64,000 bases of DNA from Lactiplantibacillus pentosus. GTDB taxonomy: Bacteria > Bacillota > Bacilli > Lactobacillales > Lactobacillaceae. The notes below the pieces were generated by a model. That model worked only from the letters and a program-made list of their open reading frames with translations, was not told the DNA's origin and did not search any database. Positions 56,560-64,000 of the stretch are shown one piece after another. The translations under genes were made by a program, and so were the position numbers. The first letter of the stretch is position 1. Every line of letters starts with the position of its first letter. The stretch lies in the NCBI RefSeq assembly GCF_003641185.1, contig NZ_CP032757.1, positions 2,108,001-2,172,000 on the forward strand. Reading direction: 5' to 3'.

Positions 56560-57048
56560 TTAGTCACGATTAAGTAAAATCTGGTTAAGATTCAATTTGT
56601 CTAAGTCCGATTGGTCGAACTTGACCTGTTGAAGTGCCACGTGTTTCCGTTCAATCAGTGACATGGCATAATCGTCGTTGTGATAATTACGTAAATAATG
56701 AATTTTGGTGATACCAGCCTGCAGCAGCATCTTGGTGCATTGCAAGCACGGAAAATCCGTGACGTAGATTTCAGCACCATCCGTTGCGGCGCCAAACTTC
56801 GCACATTGCAGAATAGCGTTCATTTCCGCATGAATCGTCCGCACACAGTGACCATCAACTAAATAGCAGCCCTCATCGATACAGTGCACATCGCCCGAAA
56901 CTGAGCCGTTGTAACCACCCGCGATAATCCGCTTATCCCGGACGATGGTTGCACCGACCGATAGGCGTTCACAGGTACTCCGGCTAGACAGGAGCACCGC
57001 TTGCATCATAAAATATTGATCCCATGGAATTCGTTGATCTTTCATCAT
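56560..57048 (-). CDS. comEB: dCMP deaminase family protein (ComEB)
   Basis: The 162-residue zinc cytidine/deoxycytidylate deaminase fold converts dCMP to dUMP by family. The zinc motif HAEMNAI and PCLQC are intact; a further CIDEGC motif matches dCMP deaminases. The start at 57048 has GAGG 6 bases upstream; the longer frame begins before that SD. It lies between comEA and comEC in the competence operon, though not itself required for uptake in Bacillus. Confidence 0.93.
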   Translation of the reverse strand: MMKDQRIPWDQYFMMQAVLLSSRSTCERLSVGATIVRDKRIIAGGYNGSVSGDVHCIDEGCYLVDGHCVRTIHAEMNAILQCAKFGAATDGAEIYVTDFPCLQCTKMLLQAGITKIHYLRNYHNDDYAMSLIERKHVALQQVKFDQSDLDKLNLNQILLNRD

Positions 57049-57099
57049 CTTATGCCTCGCTTTCAATGACAGTAGTATAACAAATTGTCCGCTTCGAAA

Positions 57100-57852
57100 C
57101 TAGACAGTCAGTTGGTCTTTATATTTTGCGACCGTCTTCTCCCCAAAACCACTTACATTTTTCAAATCATCGACAGATTTAAAATTACCATGCTGTTGCC
57201 GATAAGCAATAATCTTTTCGGCCTTTTTCTGACCGACCCCACTCAGCTTTTGAAACGCCGCAACATCGGCCGTATTCAAATTGACCTTCTCACTCGAACC
57301 TGCACTAGTGCTTGCTGGTGAGCCGCCCCCAGCCGTGGTCGTCGCAGGTGTCGGACTCGGTGTTGCCGTTGCAATTGCGGGCAACTGTTCACCCTTAGCT
57401 GGCACGTAGACCACTTGTTGATCCGTCACCTTTGCCGCCAAATTGACCTGTTGTTGGTCCGCTTGGGGTTGCATCCCCTGTGCGAGTTGAATCACGTCGG
57501 CCACCCGCATACTGCTGGTGACCTGATAAAGCCCGGGTTTGTTAACCGCACCTTTCACGTCGACAAAGCCGGGCGCTGAGCTGGTCGTCGCCGGATTGAC
57601 TGCCGCTCCTGATGCGCCTGTAGCTACCGAAGACGCACCAGCGGCTCTCCCGTGACTACTCTGGCTGCCACTCATCATTGTCGGATCAGCCCCACTAGCG
57701 CCCGCAGTCGGATCAAACACATTGGTCGCAGCGGCGGCCTCTGGTTGACGATGCTGACTAAGCACTAAACCAGTTAGTAGAACCAGAACGGCGGCACTCA
57801 CAATTGCGAAGACTCGCCAGTGATTTTTTGCAAATTGAATCCAAGTTGTCAT
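57100..57852 (-). CDS. comEA: DNA-binding competence receptor ComEA
   Basis: A membrane-anchored receptor for incoming DNA. The 250-residue protein has one N-terminal helix (about 12-30), a Ser/Ala/Gly-rich linker, a SLBB domain (VDVKGAVNKPGLYQV, about 96-155), a second low-complexity linker and C-terminal helix-hairpin-helix DNA-binding motifs (KLSGVGQKKAEKIIAYR and NVSGFGEKTVAKY). It starts the comEA-comEB-comEC-holA run; GGGGTGAG precedes the ATG. Confidence 0.95.
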   Translation of the reverse strand: MTTWIQFAKNHWRVFAIVSAAVLVLLTGLVLSQHRQPEAAAATNVFDPTAGASGADPTMMSGSQSSHGRAAGASSVATGASGAAVNPATTSSAPGFVDVKGAVNKPGLYQVTSSMRVADVIQLAQGMQPQADQQQVNLAAKVTDQQVVYVPAKGEQLPAIATATPSPTPATTTAGGGSPASTSAGSSEKVNLNTADVAAFQKLSGVGQKKAEKIIAYRQQHGNFKSVDDLKNVSGFGEKTVAKYKDQLTV

Positions 57853-57904
57853 TAACGCTCACCCCTTCAACGAATAATTACGTCAAACGAGGCGTGAATC
57901 CACG

Positions 57905-57934
57905 AAAAAAGTTTGGGTTTCACCCCAAACTTTT
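57905..57934 (-). terminator. Terminator of the ylbL operon
   Basis: Minus-strand AAGTTTGGG pairs with CCCAAACTT and is followed by a T run. Confidence 0.85.
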
Positions 57935-57949
57935 CAGTAACTAATTCAA

Positions 57950-58999
57950 TTATTTTGAATGTGTTTGTAAGTAATGTACTGCCTGCTTGAACGACGTGAC
58001 TGGCACAACTTTCATGTTGGGCGCATACTTTTTCGCGGTGGCTTTCGCCAATTGATAATTGGTCTTGCCCTGCTCTTCAACGGCTAAGAGCGCTTTGGTC
58101 GGTTTGACGTACGGTGCAAAGAAAATTGTCGCACCCGCCCGTTTGGCCGCAATCACCTTTTTATCGATGCCGCCGATTTCACCGACCTGACCATTTTGAT
58201 CGATCGTACCAGTCCCAGCGATTTTTTGACCATGCCGTAAATTCTGATTGGTTAATTGCTGATAAATCTGCAAACTAAACATCAGACCTGCGGATGGACC
58301 GCCAATTTGGCCAGGATCGACTTTGACCGGAATCTTGGTGGTGACCTTGACATTATCAGTCAACGTAATCCCGATTCCAGCCTGATGAGTACTCAGCTTA
58401 ACTAAAGGCGCTGTCGCCTGTTTGGTCTTGCCATTGCGGCGATAACTAATCGTCACACGATGACCAACACCCTGCTTACTAATATAGCGTTGATAGGCGC
58501 TCGCCGTATTGAAATGGTGGCCATCGACCTTGGTGATCGTATCACCGACCTTCAACTGGTGCTTAAACTTCGAATTCGACTGAATATCTAACACATAAAT
58601 GCCTTGATAGGTCGTTCGATAGCTCCGGTGTGCCGCTGAATAGGCTGTGGCAATTGCTTCATTGATCGCACTGCGCATGTAGAATTTTTGAACTCGATTA
58701 TAAGTCGCATCGTCTTGACCACCCGTCATGTCTTCGGCACTAACGACGTCATAGTGTGGATTCAACTGCGCATACAGCCATAAAGCCGGTGTTGCCGGGG
58801 CTTCTGCGACTGACGTCAACATGAATTTACCACGCTGTTTGTCAGGATGGTGCTTGACCGTCACAAATGATTTTAAATTATCTGCGCTCCCGGGACCCTC
58901 GATGTAATATGGCAGTGGCAGTAAGAAAAACACCAGTAGTACCACCACAATTAAAACGAGGCCCCAGTACCGTTTCCATAATCGTTGTACCGTCTTCAT
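57950..58999 (-). CDS. ylbL: SepM/YlbL-type PDZ and Lon-like serine protease
   Basis: The 349-residue membrane protease has an N-terminal anchor helix (about 12-30), a PDZ domain (about 120-200, with VLDIQSNSKFKHQLKVGD) and a Lon-type S16 catalytic domain with Ser in GGPSAGLMFSL and Lys in GIDKKVIAAKRAG (Ser-Lys dyad). Homologues trim secreted peptides or small membrane proteins in streptococci and Bacillus. It overlaps coaD by 4 bases. Confidence 0.93.
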   Translation of the reverse strand: MKTVQRLWKRYWGLVLIVVVLLVFFLLPLPYYIEGPGSADNLKSFVTVKHHPDKQRGKFMLTSVAEAPATPALWLYAQLNPHYDVVSAEDMTGGQDDATYNRVQKFYMRSAINEAIATAYSAAHRSYRTTYQGIYVLDIQSNSKFKHQLKVGDTITKVDGHHFNTASAYQRYISKQGVGHRVTISYRRNGKTKQATAPLVKLSTHQAGIGITLTDNVKVTTKIPVKVDPGQIGGPSAGLMFSLQIYQQLTNQNLRHGQKIAGTGTIDQNGQVGEIGGIDKKVIAAKRAGATIFFAPYVKPTKALLAVEEQGKTNYQLAKATAKKYAPNMKVVPVTSFKQAVHYLQTHSK

Positions 59000-59484
59000 T
59001 GATCATTCTTCCCTAAACGTTGTTGGAGTTTCTGAGCAACCGCCGTTGGGACGTATTTAGAAACATCCGCCCCCATCTTAGCCACTTCCTTGATTAAACT
59101 CGAGGAAAAATAAGCGTACGGTGGGCGGGCAATCAAGCAAATCGTTTCAATCGAATCATTCAACGACTTGTTCATCCAGGCGATATCGCGTTCATAGCCA
59201 AAATCCTGTTCATTACGCAGTCCTCGAACCAAGACCGTCGCGTGGACGCTGGTCATAAAATCAACCGTTAACCCGGTCGCAGCCTGCACCTCCACGTTCG
59301 GCAAATCGCTGACTTCTGCACTGATCATGGCAACTTTTTCAGCCATCGTAAATAAGGGTTGTTTGCTGGTATTGACCATCACCGCAACGATTAAATGATC
59401 GACAAACCGACTCGCGCGCTGAATCATATCCAGATGTCCCCGGGTAATGGGATCAAAGCTTCCGGGAAAAACTGCTGTCACCAT
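58996..59484 (-). CDS. coaD: Pantetheine-phosphate adenylyltransferase
   Basis: Makes dephospho-CoA from 4'-phosphopantetheine and ATP. 162 residues with the nucleotidyltransferase motif GSFDPITRGHLDMI and the late YAYFSSSLIKEVAK motif. It sits 2 bases after rsmD and overlaps ylbL, the conserved rsmD-coaD-ylbL order. Confidence 0.96.
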   Translation of the reverse strand: MVTAVFPGSFDPITRGHLDMIQRASRFVDHLIVAVMVNTSKQPLFTMAEKVAMISAEVSDLPNVEVQAATGLTVDFMTSVHATVLVRGLRNEQDFGYERDIAWMNKSLNDSIETICLIARPPYAYFSSSLIKEVAKMGADVSKYVPTAVAQKLQQRLGKNDQ

Positions 59485-59486
59485 AA

Positions 59487-60050
59487 CTAGACTTCCTCCG
59501 TTACTTTTTGATAAATGGTAATGACTGTAATGCCGTAATCCTGTTGCCGAACCAAGGCAAAGCCAGGCAAATCTGCGGGCAAATTGGCATTCGTATCAGT
59601 CTCACACACGATGTGGCAACCCGGATTCAACAAGCCCAGGGCCGCACAGCGTTGAATGTCCTTGACAATTTGTTGCTTAGCGTACGGCGGGTCTAAAAAT
59701 ACCCAGTCAAAACGCTCATTTTGTGCAGCTAGTCGGTCTAGAACCCGCTGAGCATCACCTTTAATGACTTCAAAGCGGTCTGGGGCCTTAGTCACCGCAA
59801 TATTATCCTTGATCGTTTTAATGGCCTGATACTGGCGGTCAATCAAAACGGCGCGGTCGACACCGCGTGAGACTGCCTCGATACTCAGCCCACCACTGCC
59901 GGCAAATAAATCTAGTGATTGGCCACCATCGAAGTACGGGCCAATAATATTAAACACCGCTTCTTTGACTTTATCCGTGGTCGGTCGCGTCTGCATTCCA
60001 GGAACCGCCTTTAAGCGCCGGCCACCAAAGTCACCTGCTACAATTCGCAT
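59487..60050 (-). CDS. rsmD: 16S rRNA (guanine966-N2)-methyltransferase
   Basis: The 187-residue SAM-dependent enzyme methylates G966 of 16S rRNA. SAM motif LDLFAGSGGLSIEA and the catalytic VFLDPPYAKQ are present, with the family N-terminus MRIVAGDFGGRRLK. It follows the ylbG gene by 15 bases. Confidence 0.95.
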   Translation of the reverse strand: MRIVAGDFGGRRLKAVPGMQTRPTTDKVKEAVFNIIGPYFDGGQSLDLFAGSGGLSIEAVSRGVDRAVLIDRQYQAIKTIKDNIAVTKAPDRFEVIKGDAQRVLDRLAAQNERFDWVFLDPPYAKQQIVKDIQRCAALGLLNPGCHIVCETDTNANLPADLPGFALVRQQDYGITVITIYQKVTEEV

Positions 60051-60065
60051 CTCTTTTTCACCAAC

Positions 60066-60374
60066 TTAATCTTCTTCATCATCATCGTCGTCAGGTGCAC
60101 CGGTCGTCGTTGGCTTGAAAAAGCCCTGATCCACCCGTTCACCAAAGTTCATGGCAACGTCCGGCCGGTACGACGGTTCTACCTTGCGGACAAAATTTAA
60201 TTTTTTAATTTTCGTCGTTGCTGCCGGAATTTGATGTTCATCCATGTACAGCACGACGTAATGTTGCTTACGTGATTGATATTGAATCAATCCAAAACGC
60301 TTCAGTTGACGCACCTGCTTCATCGAATAAAGATACACGATCAACGAACGACGCGGCTTAACTGTAAAATCCAT
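60066..60374 (-). CDS. ylbG: YlbG-family (UPF0298, DUF2129) protein
   Basis: A small 102-residue cytosolic protein of unknown role that is regularly found upstream of rsmD in Bacilli. The family core (SLIVYLYSMKQVRQLKRFG, then YVVLYMDE and VRKVEPSYRP) is present. The C-terminus is an Asp/Glu-rich tail (PDDDDDEED). It is the first gene of the ylbG-rsmD-coaD-ylbL operon. Confidence 0.9.
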   Translation of the reverse strand: MDFTVKPRRSLIVYLYSMKQVRQLKRFGLIQYQSRKQHYVVLYMDEHQIPAATTKIKKLNFVRKVEPSYRPDVAMNFGERVDQGFFKPTTTGAPDDDDDEED

Positions 60375-60440
60375 CGAACCTCACCTCTTCTACATAAATT
60401 ACTGTCACGCGTTGTGTTTGTTATTATTTAGCACTGAAGA

Positions 60441-60703
60441 TAATCAAAACGTGCCAGTTAGTGGATTCCTATTCGTCAGCCAGTGATCGTCTTAATCCGA
60501 CTTCCGGGGCTGGCTGACAATTGCTGGAACGTAAGCCGACATCGATTTGAACTCACGCAGAAAACCACTGCGCAATTTCAAATACGAGTCTTATTCTAAA
60601 CCGGAGTAGGACGCAACCATAAAACAGGTTTACGCTAACTTGCCGTGTTTTCAGAGATCCTTAGCTGGCGGTTTTGAACTTCATAAATGGCACGTTTGGA
60701 TTA
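60441..60703. repeat. Palindromic dispersed element, copy B
   Basis: The 263-bp element has terminal inverted repeats (60441-60456 and 60688-60703, 15 of 16 paired, core AAACGTGCCA). The internal hairpin GTCAGCCAG/CTGGCTGAC (60475-60518) is 44 bases long, as in copy A (18128-18171), with an almost identical loop. The 3' half also aligns with copy A (GTTTACGC, AGCTGGC). It lies between ylbG and pycA. Confidence 0.8.
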
Positions 60704-60825
60704 TGATTCATGACAAATTAACTCGCACAATGCGTAATACTGTTGTTTAAATGTTAGGCTAGATTCTGGATTTCGTCAACTAACTTCTGATTTCCCGACC
60801 TAACCTGTTTCTCACGTCTAAACCT

Positions 60826-60861
60826 AAAAATCATCAACAGCCGTAGCCATTGATGATTTTT
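60826..60861 (-). terminator. Terminator of pycA
   Basis: AAAAATCATCAA and TTGATGATTTTT form a perfect stem. Confidence 0.9.
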
Positions 60862-60919
60862 GAGTCTGTACTGTTTGCACGAAATGGATCAATCGTAATC
60901 CACTTGCGCCTAATACCAA

Positions 60920-63900
60920 TTACTGTGGTGCAATTTCCAATAACAAGTCATCCGTCTGAATAACGTCGCCCGCACTGACATAGATGTGTTCGATCAGACC
61001 ATCTTCAGGCGCTTGAATCGTCGTTTCCATCTTCATCGCTTCAGTAACCAGTAGAGGTTCGCCCTTCTTAACGGACTGGCCCTTCTTGACAAGCAGCTTC
61101 AATACGGAGCCGCTCATGGTTGCCCCAACTTCATTTTCATTAGTTGGTTCCGCCTTGCGCGTGCTGGTTGACGATTGATGAACCGAATTATCCTTGATCA
61201 TGATTTCTTGGTTTTGCCCATTGATGCTAAAGTACAGCGTTCGTACCCCATCCACGTCCGGATCACTGATTTGGTTGAGTTTGACGATCATCGTCTTACC
61301 CTTCGCCAATTCAATATTGACCGTTTCACCTAAACGCATGCCTTGGAAGAAGGTCGGCGTGTCTAACAGTGAGACGTGCCCGTAACGTTTGTGGCTCGCA
61401 TCATAATCCATGAAGACTTTCGGATACAGAATGTAACTCAAGACTTCTTGATGGTTGGCCTCGTGACCGAGCTTAGCTGACAATTCTGTCTTGACTGCCT
61501 CAAAATCAGCTGGTTTGGCCAAACTACCTGGGCGAACCGTTAATGCCGGATGCCCCTTCAAGATGATCTGTTGCAATTTCTTTGGAAAACCACCGACTGG
61601 TTGGCCGAGATTACCAGCAAAGAAATTAATCACTGATTCAGGGAAGTCGAGCTTGTCACCATGATCGTAGATGTCTTCTGGCGTTAAGTGATTTTCCATC
61701 ATAAATAGTGCCATATCGCCGACCACTTTAGAACTTGGCGTCACCTTGATGATATCGCCAAACATGTCATTGACCGTCGCATACATCGCCTTGACTTCTT
61801 CCCAACGGTCGCCGAGGCCCATTGCCTTGGCTTGTTGTTGCAAGTTAGAATACTGACCACCAGGCATCTGCGTTTGGTAAATGTCGGTTTGTGGCCCAGT
61901 CATTCCATTTGAGAAGTCTTGGTAGTATGGCCGTACGCCTTGCCAGTAACGGTTAATTGCTTCAACGTTATTAATATCGATATCTGGTTGCCGGTCGTTA
62001 TGGGCTAACGCATAGTAAAGCGTACTCATCGAAGGTTGACTGGTCGTCCCAGACAAAGCGCTGGCGGCAACATCAACCACGTCGACACCGGCATCCACAG
62101 CGCGGGCATAGGTAAAGATACCGTTCCCGGTCGTATCGTGCGTGTGTAAATGCACTGGAATCGTTAGGGCATCCTTCAAGGTTGACACTAACTCATAAGC
62201 GGCTTCTGGCTTCAAGACACCCGCCATATCTTTAATGGCAATGATGTCAGCACCCGTCGATTGTAAATCTAACGCTAATTGCCGGTAGTAAGCCAAGTCA
62301 TACTTTTGCCGGTTCGGATCCATAATGTCACCAGTATAACAAATGGTGGCTTCTGCAATTTTACCGGTTTCTTTGACCGCCTGAATACTCTTTTCCATCT
62401 GTGGAATCCAGTTCAAACTATCAAAGATCCGGAAAACATCGATACCACTCTTGGCCGCTTCCAAAATAAATTCACGAATAACGTTATCCGGATAATTTTG
62501 GTAACCAACCGCGTTAGACCCCCGGAACAACATCTGGAACAAGGTCCGTGGCATGGCTTGGCGTAGCTCTTTGAGACGATTCCATGGATTTTCATTTAAG
62601 AATCGGTATGCCACGTCAAAGGTCGCACCGCCCCACATTTCATATGAGAACAATTGTGGCATTGCTTTTTGTGACGCCGCAGCAACGGCCAACATGTCCT
62701 TGGTCCGCATCCGGGTCGCAAACAGGCTTTGATGGGCATCGCGCATCGTCGTATCTGTCAGCAAGACCTGTTTCTGATCAAGCAACCAGCTCTGTAAGCC
62801 ACTAACGCCTTTCGAATCTAACACATCTTTAGCCGTCACAATATCGGGTGCAATCGGCTTAAAGTCATCCTGAAATTCGACGTCTGGGTAATACTTCTTG
62901 GAATGTTGTGCTACGTCAGCAAAACCGTTGACCGTCACGTTCCCGATGTACTTCAACATCTTATCTTCACGCTGCGTATCATCTGGAAACTTGAACAATG
63001 ATGGTGTTTGATCAATAAACCGGGTCCCCGCTTCGCCCGCTTGGAACGTTGGATCATCAATCACATTGAGCATGAATGGAATGTTAGTCTTCACGCCTCG
63101 AATATCAAATTCGACCAGCACCCGCCGCATTTTGTGAACGGCAGCCTTAAAGGTACGCGCTGCCACACAAGCCTTAACCAGTAAAGAGTCAAAGTATGGC
63201 GTCACGATTGCGCCCGAATAGGTATTACCAGCATCCAAACGAACGCCGTTACCACCTGGTGACCGGTACGTTTCGATTCGGCCGGTATCTGGCATAAAGT
63301 CGTTCGCCGGGTCTTCGGTCGTGATACGGCACTGAATGGCGGCGCCTTTATAAGTCAACTCATCTTGGTGTGGTAGCCGTAAGTCTTTAAACAGATCGCC
63401 ACCCATCGCAATTTTCAACTGTGCGTGCACAATGTCGATTTCAGTAATCATTTCAGTAACGGTATGTTCCACTTGAACCCGTGGATTGACTTCCATGAAG
63501 TAGAACTGGTCGCCTTCCACCAAAAATTCTACGGTGGCGGCGTTTAAATAGTGGACGCTCTTCATCAAGTCGACTGCCGCATTACAAATTTTTTGCCGCA
63601 ATTCCATTGGCAGCGCAACGGCTGGTGCGAATTCAATCACCTTTTGATTACGCCGTTGCACAGAACAGTCCCGCTCGAACAGGTGCATCACATTACCGTG
63701 GGCATCCGCTAAAATCTGAACTTCGATGTGTTTGGGATTAGCAATGAATTTTTCCAAATAAATTTCATCATCGCCAAAGGACTGCATTGCTTCAGAACGT
63801 GCCCGGTCAAAGGCTTCTTGTAGTTCAGAAGCTTCATGGACGATTCGCATCCCGCGACCGCCACCACCCATGGCAGCTTTGATCATAATTGGATAACCGT

Positions 63901-64000
63901 ATTGTTGCGTGAATTGGAGTGCTTCGTTCAAGCTCGTTACCGGGTGCAAGGTACTAGGAATCGTCTGTACACCCGCGTCCCGTGCCACCCGTTTGGCTGT
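60920..64000 (-). CDS. pycA: Pyruvate carboxylase (5' end outside the window)
   Basis: Carboxylates pyruvate to oxaloacetate with biotin and ATP, an anaplerotic step. About 1026 of roughly 1140 codons are present; the start lies beyond the right edge and the frame is open to position 64000. Visible are the rest of the biotin-carboxylase ATP-grasp domain (KAAMGGGGRGMRIV, EVNPRVQVEHTVTE), the carboxyltransferase barrel (TTMRDAHQSLFATRM) and the C-terminal biotinyl domain with VTEAMKMET, whose Lys carries biotin. No lesions are seen. Confidence 0.96.
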   Translation of the reverse strand, partial: TAKRVARDAGVQTIPSTLHPVTSLNEALQFTQQYGYPIMIKAAMGGGGRGMRIVHEASELQEAFDRARSEAMQSFGDDEIYLEKFIANPKHIEVQILADAHGNVMHLFERDCSVQRRNQKVIEFAPAVALPMELRQKICNAAVDLMKSVHYLNAATVEFLVEGDQFYFMEVNPRVQVEHTVTEMITEIDIVHAQLKIAMGGDLFKDLRLPHQDELTYKGAAIQCRITTEDPANDFMPDTGRIETYRSPGGNGVRLDAGNTYSGAIVTPYFDSLLVKACVAARTFKAAVHKMRRVLVEFDIRGVKTNIPFMLNVIDDPTFQAGEAGTRFIDQTPSLFKFPDDTQREDKMLKYIGNVTVNGFADVAQHSKKYYPDVEFQDDFKPIAPDIVTAKDVLDSKGVSGLQSWLLDQKQVLLTDTTMRDAHQSLFATRMRTKDMLAVAAASQKAMPQLFSYEMWGGATFDVAYRFLNENPWNRLKELRQAMPRTLFQMLFRGSNAVGYQNYPDNVIREFILEAAKSGIDVFRIFDSLNWIPQMEKSIQAVKETGKIAEATICYTGDIMDPNRQKYDLAYYRQLALDLQSTGADIIAIKDMAGVLKPEAAYELVSTLKDALTIPVHLHTHDTTGNGIFTYARAVDAGVDVVDVAASALSGTTSQPSMSTLYYALAHNDRQPDIDINNVEAINRYWQGVRPYYQDFSNGMTGPQTDIYQTQMPGGQYSNLQQQAKAMGLGDRWEEVKAMYATVNDMFGDIIKVTPSSKVVGDMALFMMENHLTPEDIYDHGDKLDFPESVINFFAGNLGQPVGGFPKKLQQIILKGHPALTVRPGSLAKPADFEAVKTELSAKLGHEANHQEVLSYILYPKVFMDYDASHKRYGHVSLLDTPTFFQGMRLGETVNIELAKGKTMIVKLNQISDPDVDGVRTLYFSINGQNQEIMIKDNSVHQSSTSTRKAEPTNENEVGATMSGSVLKLLVKKGQSVKKGEPLLVTEAMKMETTIQAPEDGLIEHIYVSAGDVIQTDDLLLEIAPQ

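Larger units (their letters stand above)
60375..60919. other. Intergenic region with palindromic element copy B
   Basis: About 545 bases holding the second palindromic element (60441-60703) and the pycA terminator (60826-60861). No gene is supported. Confidence 0.6.

Overview
The window looks like chromosome of a Lactiplantibacillus plantarum-group lactic acid bacterium. This rests on recognised gene content and order, not on a database search: a mevalonate-pathway HMG-CoA synthase, a fruR-fruK-fruA operon, a ten-gene capsule cluster in the order I know as L. plantarum cps4A to cps4J, then uvrC, a glutamine-type ABC transporter, engB, clpX, tig, tuf, rnjB-dapA, rpsO, rpsT, holA-comEC-comEB-comEA, ylbL-coaD-rsmD-ylbG and pycA. 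Most housekeeping genes lie on the minus strand.

Layout. 1-6.2 kb: small membrane and hypothetical genes, mvaS, a lone EIIA-Glc-like domain protein that lacks the phosphorylatable histidine, a polyprenyl-phosphate glycosyltransferase and an isochorismatase-family hydrolase. 6.2-9.7 kb: an AT-rich accessory stretch around a tRNA-Ser(CGA). It holds a perfect 58-bp tandem duplication, a frameshifted gene pair, a membrane protein whose only well-placed start is ATT, a twice-frameshifted DUF2513 pseudogene and a 38-residue Trp-rich membrane peptide. 9.7-12.8 kb: small proteins and an MFS transporter divergent from an HTH regulator, with a palindrome between them. 12.8-17.8 kb: rnz-SDR-lapA-recJ-apt on one strand. 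17.8-18.9 kb: a 300-bp palindromic repeat element and a small hypothetical gene with clear promoter signals. 19-25.7 kb: obgE, the fructose operon and a lipoprotein phosphoesterase. 25.8-35.7 kb: the capsule cluster. 36-64 kb: core genes.

How the genes work together. FruA imports and phosphorylates fructose, FruK makes fructose-1,6-bisphosphate and FruR probably regulates the operon. The cps genes form a Wzx/Wzy-type capsule pathway: regulation and chain length (A, B, C), precursor epimerase (D), priming transferase (E), glycosyltransferases (F, G, I), polymerase (H) and flippase (J). ComEA and ComEC are DNA-uptake proteins, with comEB and holA in the same run. ylbL-coaD-rsmD-ylbG is a compact housekeeping operon.

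The least explained structures are: (1) two copies of a 260-300 bp element with terminal inverted repeats and a conserved internal hairpin (18092-18391 and 60441-60703); (2) two genes where the only SD-positioned start is a non-canonical AUH codon (7509 ATT and holA 54314 ATC); (3) the EIIA-like protein with Gln at the phosphorylation site; (4) five 10-bp phased TTTTG tracts before fruR; and (5) 30-bp-spaced direct repeats in the rpsO leader and upstream of the gene at 18610. No CRISPR array, intact insertion sequence or intact prophage was seen. pycA runs off the right edge.
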